Source of the DNA: Bacilli bacterium
Lineage (GTDB): Bacteria; Bacillota_I; Bacilli_A; RF39; UBA660
Direction: 5' to 3'
Assembly (NCBI GenBank): GCA_022793145.1
Contig: JAAWCI010000020.1
Span: 1-37,072, forward strand
Length of the DNA stretch: 37,072 bases
Of this stretch, positions 30,995 to 37,072 are shown piece by piece. Position numbers and translations under genes: made by a program. Every line of letters begins with the position of its first letter. The stretch's first letter is position 1. A model generated the notes under the pieces. It saw nothing but the letters and a program-made list of their open reading frames with translations, was not told the origin of the DNA and did no database searches.

Positions 30995-31828
30995 TTATCC
31001 CTCACTTGTAATTGTATTACAGATCATTTCTAATTGAGGAACAATTTTCTTTCGTAAAGCAAGAATCTTTTGACTATTTGCTATACCATCTACAATAGAT
31101 CGTTCTTCTACTTCAAATGCTTTCCCAGATTTAGAAGTATTTATAACTAAATAAATTGTTTCCATTTCATCATTATAGCCAAAGATATAACTTATCAATG
31201 GTTTTAAAGTAATTACCATGTCCTTATTCTCATTTTGAACACAATTTACCCCTACTTTTTGATAAGAACATGAATTTGTAGCATCAAAATAGTATTCTGT
31301 TCCATTATGATTAACAACTGTTATAACATGATTTCCCATAATCATTTCCTGTGGAGATTTAGCATCATGTATACAACAAGCTACTAAATATGCATCGTAG
31401 TCTAACGCTTTCATAACTTTACAAAAAAAATCTTCGTTATTTTTACAATCTCCTTCTCCTGTTGCAATTCTTGCACCATAATGTCCTGCAATATTATTTA
31501 TATCTTGAATGTCATACTTGTAATTTTTCTCAATTGAAAGATATCCATTCCATAATAATTGGGTATATAGCTGAAAACATCTTTCTGGATTATCTCCACC
31601 ATTTCCATGTATATATAAGGCAGTTGCCTTTATAATTTCTTCATATGAAGAAATTGTTGTTTGATATTGCTTTGTTGCTTCTTGTATTCTATGCATATTA
31701 GCAATTCGTCCACTAGCTGTAATTAAGCATCCGCAAGCAAGCAAAGTTAGTATTGTAGATCGTACTTTTTTTCCAAATGTAATTTTTTTACAATTATATG
31801 GACTTTGTTTTTCCATTTTATAAGCCAT
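30995..31828 (-). CDS. Membrane-anchored transglutaminase-like protein
   Basis: A 277-residue protein with one N-terminal membrane helix (about 23-42) and an extracytoplasmic papain-like/transglutaminase domain. The probable triad is Cys in GEGDCKNNEDFF (about 126), His in MGNHVITVV (about 165) and Asp in YYFDATNSC (about 181). Extra cysteines near the active site (CC, CSY, NCVQ) suggest disulfides. It lies directly before truB, one base apart, under its own promoter at 31855-31883. Such domains act as proteases or crosslinkers; the substrate here is unknown. Confidence 0.72.
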   Translation of the reverse strand: MAYKMEKQSPYNCKKITFGKKVRSTILTLLACGCLITASGRIANMHRIQEATKQYQTTISSYEEIIKATALYIHGNGGDNPERCFQLYTQLLWNGYLSIEKNYKYDIQDINNIAGHYGARIATGEGDCKNNEDFFCKVMKALDYDAYLVACCIHDAKSPQEMIMGNHVITVVNHNGTEYYFDATNSCSYQKVGVNCVQNENKDMVITLKPLISYIFGYNDEMETIYLVINTSKSGKAFEVEERSIVDGIANSQKILALRKKIVPQLEMICNTITSEG

Positions 31829-31854
31829 TTGAATCCCCCTTTTTTATGGAGTAT

Positions 31855-31883
31855 ATTATAATATAAATTTTTTAAATTTGCAA
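31855..31883 (-). promoter_or_regulatory. Promoter of the transglutaminase-like/truB operon
   Basis: On the minus strand TTGCAA (31878-31883), 17 bp, TATAAT (31855-31860). Confidence 0.7.
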
Positions 31884-31889
31884 ATTAAA

Positions 31890-31916
31890 AGCCCTAGTAT
31901 TCTTCTAAGGCTTGTT
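31890..31916 (-). terminator. Terminator after rpe
   Basis: In minus-strand RNA AAGCCUUAG and CUAGGGCUU pair with one G-U wobble, followed by UUUAAUUU. It overlaps the last codons of rpe and ends the rlmN-to-rpe run. Confidence 0.65.
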
Positions 31917-32535
31917 TCAATTTAAAAATTTGTTTTTCATAGCTCATGCGTTCTGTAATATAAGAGCCAACTACAAATATATCGGCATTTTTACAAATCT
32001 TAATTGTGGCATCATCAATTCCACCATCTACTTCTATTTGATAATGATATTTCTGAATATCACGAATTCTTTTTAGTTCGTTTACTTTGTTGACTGTACT
32101 AGGAATCAGCTTCTGCCCACTTTTTCCTGGATTTACAGTCATCACTAAAACCAAATCAATAAGTGGTAAATAAGGCATAATCTTACTAACAGGAGTATCT
32201 GGACAAATGGATATTCCTACTTTAATATTCTTGCTTTTTATAAGATCTATTCCTTTTAGTAAGCCATCTACTTCTGCATGAATTGTCATATAATGTGGTC
32301 TCAAAGTTGCAAATTCTTCTATGTAGCGAAATGTATCTTCAACCATTAAATGAACATCAAAAGGTATAGAAAGTGGAAGAATTTTTTTTAATTCTTCTAA
32401 ACTATCTGTTTTATTTTCTACAAATTGACCATCCATTACATCAATGTGTAAAAAATCTATTTTTTCATTGCTTAACTTTAAAATATTTTCTTTTCTATTT
32501 TCTTTCATTCCTAGAAAAGATACTGATAATTGCAT
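31894..32535 (-). CDS. rpe: Ribulose-phosphate 3-epimerase
   Basis: A 213-residue TIM-barrel enzyme of the pentose phosphate pathway that interconverts ribulose 5-phosphate and xylulose 5-phosphate. 'FLHIDVMDGQFVENKT', 'IPFDVHLMVEDTFRYIEEFA', 'VLVMTVNPGKSGQKLIPSTV' and 'YHYQIEVDGGIDDATI' hold the metal ligands and catalytic aspartates (DVMDG and EVDGGI). It follows rsgA by 4 bp, the usual Firmicutes order. In the family the first motif is often S-I-L-S-A-D; here it is L-S-V-S-F-L, a small deviation. Confidence 0.95.
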   Translation of the reverse strand: MQLSVSFLGMKENRKENILKLSNEKIDFLHIDVMDGQFVENKTDSLEELKKILPLSIPFDVHLMVEDTFRYIEEFATLRPHYMTIHAEVDGLLKGIDLIKSKNIKVGISICPDTPVSKIMPYLPLIDLVLVMTVNPGKSGQKLIPSTVNKVNELKRIRDIQKYHYQIEVDGGIDDATIKICKNADIFVVGSYITERMSYEKQIFKLKQALEEY

Positions 32536-32539
32536 TATC

Positions 32540-33373
32540 TCACCTACCTATAAATTTTAGATAATTTTGATATCTACTAGGTAAAATAGTGTGATCTTCG
32601 ACTAAATCCTTTATTCTACATGAATCTTCTTTTACATGCATACAATCTTTATACTTGCATTTGTCCTTATATTTTTCAAATTCAAGCACTTGATCTCTAA
32701 TATCACTACTTGTCATACCTTCGAAATCGACGGAAGAAAATCCTGGTGTATCAGCCACCCAGCCATCAAACAAAGAATGTAATTCCACATGCCTGGTTGT
32801 ATGTTTTCCTCTCCCTAAAGCAATCGAGATTTCATCTGTTAACAGTTCTAGTGTTGGATCTAATTTATTTAATAAAGTCGATTTCCCCGCTCCACTTTGT
32901 CCTGTAAAAACAGTTACTTTTCCCTTTAATAGTGCCTTTATTTTGTCAATTTCTGTATTTAAACACACTTTATATCCAACGGATTTATAATAGTGTATGA
33001 TACAATCGATATCCCTTTTTTCTTCTTCTGTTAATAAATCTAATTTTGTAAAACAAATAATAGGTTTAATATTATGAAATGAAATAATGTATAGTAATTT
33101 GTCAAGTAAATTACTTGAAAAATCAGGTAACTTTGTACTCGTTACAACAATCACCTGATCTATATTACTTACAGGAGGCCTTATTAGTTCATTCTTTCTT
33201 TTTTCAATGCTTAAAATATAATAATTGATAGGATCAAATTCTACAAAATCTCCTACTAAAGGTCTTATTTTATCATTTCTAAATTTTCCTCTTGATTTAC
33301 AAATATATTCTTTTTTATCTTCTGCATAAACAGTATAATCATTGCTGATTAATTTAATAATTCTTCCACGCAT
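32540..33373 (-). CDS. rsgA: Ribosome small-subunit-dependent GTPase
   Basis: A 277-residue GTPase that helps finish the 30S subunit. It has the family's circularly permuted G motifs: FTKLDLL (G4, about 111) comes before the P-loop GQSGAGKS (about 158-165) and VADTPGFSS (G3). The C-terminal zinc site is 'CKYKDCMHVKEDSC' (Cys/Cys/His/Cys). An N-terminal OB fold is seen in the first 70 residues. Three bases separate it from prkC. Confidence 0.97.
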   Translation of the reverse strand: MRGRIIKLISNDYTVYAEDKKEYICKSRGKFRNDKIRPLVGDFVEFDPINYYILSIEKRKNELIRPPVSNIDQVIVVTSTKLPDFSSNLLDKLLYIISFHNIKPIICFTKLDLLTEEEKRDIDCIIHYYKSVGYKVCLNTEIDKIKALLKGKVTVFTGQSGAGKSTLLNKLDPTLELLTDEISIALGRGKHTTRHVELHSLFDGWVADTPGFSSVDFEGMTSSDIRDQVLEFEKYKDKCKYKDCMHVKEDSCRIKDLVEDHTILPSRYQNYLKFIGR

Positions 33374-33375
33374 AT

Positions 33376-35184
33376 TTACTCCGTTTTTGATTCATCATTT
33401 CCTATATCATCTTTGCCATCTTCTTTATTGTCATCATTTTGATCATCAGAAATAGGTGGCTTTTCTACTACTGTTGGCTTTTTTGCAATTTCAATCACAA
33501 TAGATGTATTCTTATAAATTTTTGTTTTTGCTGCTCTACTTTGTGATAAAATCGTTCCCTCTGGTTGAGCTCCATTTTCCACCATTTTTACAGTTGGAAT
33601 AATATCATTTCTCTCACAAAATTCTCTAATGCTTTCTTCATTCCATGTTCCATCTGTAAAATCTGGATAAACAGCAACTAATTTATTATAAGTTAATGTT
33701 ATAGAATCTCCATTTTTCAAATATGTTCCAACTTCCACATCTTGGTCAACAATAACACCATCTTTATCTTCATCTGTCTCTTCAGAAATTTCTCGTTCTT
33801 CTGTTTTCACTATAATTCCTGCTTTTTCCAACATTTCTTCAATTTCTGAAAGTTTTTGATTTTTATAATCTACTACTTCTAATCCCTCTTTGCCTTTTGA
33901 AATAATAATAGTAATTTTTGTTCCTACTTTTACACTATTTCCAATTTTTGGCTTTGTTTCTATTACTCTACCTGACTCTACTGTATCATTATATTCTTCC
34001 TTTATTTCTAATGTAATATTAATTTCACCATTATTTGTGATTATTTCTTTTGCTTGTTCTAGTGTCATTTCTTTTACATTTGGAATTCTTATTTCTTTTT
34101 CTTTCGTAAACATTGGTTTTAAAACCAATAAGAATACAAGTAAAAGAATGATCAATGTACTAACTACAGCTCCACCTACAAGAAGCCATTTTTTATTATT
34201 CTTTTTTTTCTTTTCCTTTTTTGGCTTTTCCTCTTCTTCATCTAAAAAAATAATTTCTTCTGGTTGTTCTTTTTTTACATCTTTTATTGGTGGCATAATT
34301 TTTGTTTCTTCTAAATCTTGCTCTGGAAATTTGTATACATGTCTCTCTTCGAATTGATGTTCTGGATCCATACTCTTCTCAATATCCTCTCTCATTTCCT
34401 TTACAGAATCATATCGATTCTTAGGATTTTTTGCACATGCTTTCAAAATAATATTTTCTATTGATTGTGGAATATTAGGATTGATCTTACAAACACTTGG
34501 AATTGGTTCCTTCATTTGCTTGATTGCTATTTCTACTGCTTGATCTCCTCTAAATGGAAGTTTTCCTGTCAATAATTCAAACATTAATATTCCTAGAGAA
34601 TAAATGTCGCTTTTCATAGTAGATCCTTTTCCATTTGCTTGCTCAGGTGGCAAATAATGAACAGATCCCATGACAGAGTTTGTTTGTGTTAACTCATTAC
34701 TGTTTAAAGCCATTGCAATTCCAAAATCCATGATTTTTACTCTTCCATCTTCTAAAATCATAACATTTTGTGGTTTCACATCACGATGAATAATATAACT
34801 ATCATGGGCACAAGAAATGGCACTTGTTAATTGTAACATAATATCAATTACTTCTGATAACGTTAAAGCCCCACGTTTCTTGATCAAATTTTTTAAAGTC
34901 TTTCCATCTACATATTCCATCACAATAAAATATTTGCCATCATCTTCTCCAACATCATACATCTCTACAATATTTGGATGACTTAAAGAACTTGCTGCAA
35001 TCGCTTCTCTTTGAAATCTTCTTACAAATTTTTCATCATCCGCAAGATCTCCTCTTAAAATTTTTACAGCTACGTTTCTATCCAATATTGTATCATACGC
35101 CAAATAAACATTTGCCATTCCGCCTTCTCCGATTGTTCGGATAATTTGATAGCGATCATTAATTTTCTGACCTTTAATAATCAT
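33376..35184 (-). CDS. prkC: Ser/Thr protein kinase with PASTA repeats
   Basis: A 602-residue membrane kinase. The cytoplasmic kinase domain (about 8-270) has GEGGMANVYLAY, the VAVKIL lysine, HRDVKPQN and DFGIAM. A lysine/glutamate-rich juxtamembrane part and a single membrane helix (about 335-357) are followed by three extracytoplasmic PASTA domains (about 365-575) and an acidic tail. PASTA domains sense muropeptides or lipid II; in spore formers PrkC takes part in germination and cell wall control. The ATG at 35184 lies one base after the prpC stop, so the phosphatase and kinase are coupled. Confidence 0.97.
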   Translation of the reverse strand: MIIKGQKINDRYQIIRTIGEGGMANVYLAYDTILDRNVAVKILRGDLADDEKFVRRFQREAIAASSLSHPNIVEMYDVGEDDGKYFIVMEYVDGKTLKNLIKKRGALTLSEVIDIMLQLTSAISCAHDSYIIHRDVKPQNVMILEDGRVKIMDFGIAMALNSNELTQTNSVMGSVHYLPPEQANGKGSTMKSDIYSLGILMFELLTGKLPFRGDQAVEIAIKQMKEPIPSVCKINPNIPQSIENIILKACAKNPKNRYDSVKEMREDIEKSMDPEHQFEERHVYKFPEQDLEETKIMPPIKDVKKEQPEEIIFLDEEEEKPKKEKKKKNNKKWLLVGGAVVSTLIILLLVFLLVLKPMFTKEKEIRIPNVKEMTLEQAKEIITNNGEINITLEIKEEYNDTVESGRVIETKPKIGNSVKVGTKITIIISKGKEGLEVVDYKNQKLSEIEEMLEKAGIIVKTEEREISEETDEDKDGVIVDQDVEVGTYLKNGDSITLTYNKLVAVYPDFTDGTWNEESIREFCERNDIIPTVKMVENGAQPEGTILSQSRAAKTKIYKNTSIVIEIAKKPTVVEKPPISDDQNDDNKEDGKDDIGNDESKTE

Positions 35185-35185
35185 T

Positions 35186-35920
35186 CTATACACCATCCTT
35201 TAATAAACATGCGATAGAAATGTTATCATTTCCACCCCTATTATTACTTTTCATAATTAACTTTTTAATTTTTTCTTCTAATGTGATTTCTTCATTTAAT
35301 ACTCCAGTAATCTGTTCTTCATTTAACATATTTGTTAAACCATCACTACATAAAAAAATTCCATCCACATCTGTTTCTACATCAAAAATATCCATTTCTA
35401 CTATAGTCGCTGCTCCTAATGCTCTCATTAAAACATTTTTTCTTGGATGCTCTTTGGCTTCCTCTGGTGTTAATTCACCTGACTTCACAAGCAAATTTAC
35501 GAGTGTATGGTCTGTTGTAATTTTATGCAGTTTTTCATTTTTAATGACATATCCAGAACTGTCTCCAATATTTCCAAATAATAGAAAATCACTTGTCAAT
35601 ACTGCTAAAACTAAGGTAGTTCCCATTCCTGTACTTTCTGGATGTTCTGCTGTATATTTGTAAATCAAAACATTCGCTTCACTTACAATATCTTTAATCC
35701 AAGCAACTGCATCTTCTTTGTTTCCAATACTACTAATTTCTGAAAACCGTTTTCCAATATGAGAAATAGCAATGCTTGATGCGATTTCACCAGCTTTATG
35801 TCCACCCATACCATCTGCTACTGCAAGTAATAATTCATTGTTTTTGTTTTTTACAATGATGACACTATCTTCATTATGTTCTCTGACTTTTCCTGGATCT
35901 GTTAAATAATAATATTCCAT
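35186..35920 (-). CDS. prpC: PP2C-type protein phosphatase
   Basis: A 244-residue PP2C/PrpC phosphatase that opposes PrkC. Metal-binding motifs are clear: 'VREHNEDSVIIV', 'AVADGMGGHKAGEIAS', 'GNIGDSSGYVIKN' and 'FLCSDGLTNML', ending in GGNDNISIACLL. The ATG at 35920 follows GAGGAGGGAT; ATG 35935 lies within the end of rlmN. It starts one base after the rlmN stop and ends one base before prkC. Confidence 0.97.
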   Translation of the reverse strand: MEYYYLTDPGKVREHNEDSVIIVKNKNNELLLAVADGMGGHKAGEIASSIAISHIGKRFSEISSIGNKEDAVAWIKDIVSEANVLIYKYTAEHPESTGMGTTLVLAVLTSDFLLFGNIGDSSGYVIKNEKLHKITTDHTLVNLLVKSGELTPEEAKEHPRKNVLMRALGAATIVEMDIFDVETDVDGIFLCSDGLTNMLNEEQITGVLNEEITLEEKIKKLIMKSNNRGGNDNISIACLLKDGV

Positions 35921-35921
35921 A

Positions 35922-36944
35922 TTATCCCTCCTCATAATTCGCTCTCAATTGTCCACAAGCTGCACTTACCTTTGAACCGAACTCTTTTCTGATCGTTACA
36001 TTAATATGATTTTTCTTTAATGTATCATAAAACTTCATAATTGTTTCTTTTGAGCTTTTTTTATACTCTATATGACTTGTTTCATTATAAGGAATCAAGT
36101 TAACATAGCAATTAATTCCTTTTAAGATTTTAGAAAGTTCTATTGCATGTTCTTCCTTATCGTTTATATCCTTTAATAAAATATATTCAAATGTGACTCT
36201 TCTATTTGTTTCCTTAATATATTTCTTTACTGCTTCTATCACTTCTTCTATTTTGTACACTTGATTAATTTTCATTATTTTATTTCTGATTTCATTATTT
36301 GGGGCATGAAGAGAAATGGCTAAATTGACTTGTTTTCCATTTTTCATAAATTCTAAAATTTTCGGAACAATTCCACAAGTTGAAACAGTAATATGTCTAG
36401 AGCCTAAGTCAATTCCTTTTGGCTCATTTAAAATAGAAATAAAATCCATTATATTATTATAATTATCAAATGGTTCTCCTATCCCCATCAGTACCAAATG
36501 ACTGATTTTAATATCCAATTCTTTTTCCACTTGTAATATTTGTTCTACCATTTCATGAACTTCTAAATTTCTTACTTTTCTTAGTCTCCCACTTTCACAA
36601 AAAGTACACCCCATATTACAACCAACTTGACTCGATACACACAAACTATTTCCATAATCATGTTTCATTAATACTGCTTCTATTTTATTCCCATCCTCTA
36701 ATCCAAATAGAAATTTACATACATCAATGTCAACCTGCTGTTGTAATAATGTTAAGGGTGTCAAAGTAAAGTTTTCTTTTAAATCAGCAATTGTATTTTT
36801 ACTTACATTTTTCATTTCTTCAAAAGAACAGATACGATGCTTATAAAGCCATTCAAAGACTTGTGTAGCTTTAAATTTTTTATCGCCTTTCTCTAAAAAA
36901 TAATTTTCTAACTTAGGTAATGTAAACCCATATATATTTTCCAT
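35922..36944 (-). CDS. rlmN: 23S rRNA (adenine2503-C2)/tRNA methyltransferase
   Basis: A 340-residue radical-SAM enzyme. The cluster motif is CNMGCTFC (CxxxCxxC, about 109-116), and 'LMGIGEPFDNYNNIMDFI', 'LAISLHAPNNEIRNKIM' and the C-terminal 'RKEFGSKVSAACGQL' (with the catalytic cysteine) are typical. RlmN modifies A2503 of 23S rRNA and A37 of some tRNAs. It is the first gene of the rlmN-prpC-prkC-rsgA-rpe run. It is too typical of RlmN to be read as Cfr from the visible motifs. Confidence 0.96.
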   Translation of the reverse strand: MENIYGFTLPKLENYFLEKGDKKFKATQVFEWLYKHRICSFEEMKNVSKNTIADLKENFTLTPLTLLQQQVDIDVCKFLFGLEDGNKIEAVLMKHDYGNSLCVSSQVGCNMGCTFCESGRLRKVRNLEVHEMVEQILQVEKELDIKISHLVLMGIGEPFDNYNNIMDFISILNEPKGIDLGSRHITVSTCGIVPKILEFMKNGKQVNLAISLHAPNNEIRNKIMKINQVYKIEEVIEAVKKYIKETNRRVTFEYILLKDINDKEEHAIELSKILKGINCYVNLIPYNETSHIEYKKSSKETIMKFYDTLKKNHINVTIRKEFGSKVSAACGQLRANYEEG

Positions 36945-36982
36945 ACGAACACCCTATCAGTATTATAGCAAAAAATAAAAAA

Positions 36983-37006
36983 AAATCATAGATAATTCTA
37001 TGATTT
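36983..37006 (-). terminator. Terminator of a gene beyond the right edge
   Basis: AAATCATAGA (36983-36992) and TCTATGATTT (36997-37006) are perfect 10-base arms around TAAT; the minus strand then runs into a long T-rich tail (36970-36982). It should end a minus-strand gene lying to the right of this window. Confidence 0.8.
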
Positions 37007-37007
37007 C

Positions 37008-37041
37008 AGACTGTTGACAAATAATTTTTTGTGAACAGTCT
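37008..37041. repeat. Imperfect inverted repeat at the right edge
   Basis: AGACTGTT (37008-37015) and AACAGTCT (37034-37041); with one mismatch the pairing extends inward (ACAAA/TTTGT). Its role cannot be seen from this window; a TTGACA lies in the left arm. Confidence 0.4.
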
Positions 37042-37072
37042 TTTAAAATTATAAATGTTATAGTATAATATA

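Noticed and set aside
33890..34357. Long plus-strand open frame opposite prkC
   Set aside because: Antisense to a complete conserved kinase gene, low-complexity Phe/Ser-rich product, no ribosome site.
1..37072. Mycoplasma-type code (TGA as Trp)
   Set aside because: All conserved genes read at full length with TGG for Trp, and TGA is used as a stop (spoIIAA, recombinase).
1..37072. CRISPR arrays, tRNA or rRNA genes, IS transposases
   Set aside because: No spaced repeat arrays, cloverleaf patterns, rRNA segments or transposase motifs were seen on reading both strands.

Overview
The window is AT-rich chromosome from a Gram-positive, spore-forming low-GC Firmicute. TGG codes for Trp and TGA is used as a stop, so this is the standard code and not a mycoplasma code. 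Evidence for sporulation is a spoIIAA-sigF pair and a sigK gene encoding an N-terminal pro-sequence. The order rlmN-prpC-prkC-rsgA-rpe and the blocks truB/rpsO/pnp and sufCDS are typical Firmicutes chromosome. The exact order or family cannot be fixed from sequence alone; an uncultured gut Bacilli/Erysipelotrichia-like lineage would fit.

Layout. 1-4.9 kb (minus strand): rpmF and a DUF177 gene, sigF and spoIIAA (no spoIIAB between them), a membrane-anchored surface protein, and a PadR/DUF1700 pair. 4.9-17.7 kb: a sigK gene cut in two by a 12,042-bp element (about 5253-17294). 17.7-22.3 kb: a lipoprotein, a DHHW/MBOAT pair for polysaccharide O-acetylation, and a membrane-anchored HtrA-like protease. 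22.5-25.8 kb: sufC-sufD-sufS and a HIT-family hydrolase. 25.8-31.9 kb: small membrane proteins, a repeat protein coupled to pnp, rpsO, an unknown gene, truB and a transglutaminase-like protein. 31.9-36.9 kb: rpe, rsgA, prkC, prpC, rlmN.

The main discovery is the sigK-intervening ('skin'-type) element. Joining sigK at a shared AAATG core (5248-5252 and 17290-17294) restores a continuous 232-codon pro-sigma-K frame. The element encodes a large serine recombinase whose stop codon lies in that core. The predicted circular attP carries inverted arms CCAACA(A/C)GTGA. In the circle the recombinase frame runs on, without a stop, into the double-HTH frame at the element's other end.

Inside the element is a replication module that looks like a eukaryotic CRESS-DNA virus (circovirus/geminivirus) module. 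It has a Rep with HUH endonuclease and SF3 helicase motifs, and 43 bp upstream of it a perfect 12-bp hairpin whose loop holds TAGTATTAC on the rep strand, flanked by tandem TGCTACAA iterons. An FtsK/TcpA-like membrane ATPase follows rep, but no type IV secretion genes do. The rest of the element carries three XRE-type regulators, operator-like repeats and a run of four membrane or secreted proteins. The whole reads as a developmental excision element that may also replicate by rolling circle and be moved between cells.
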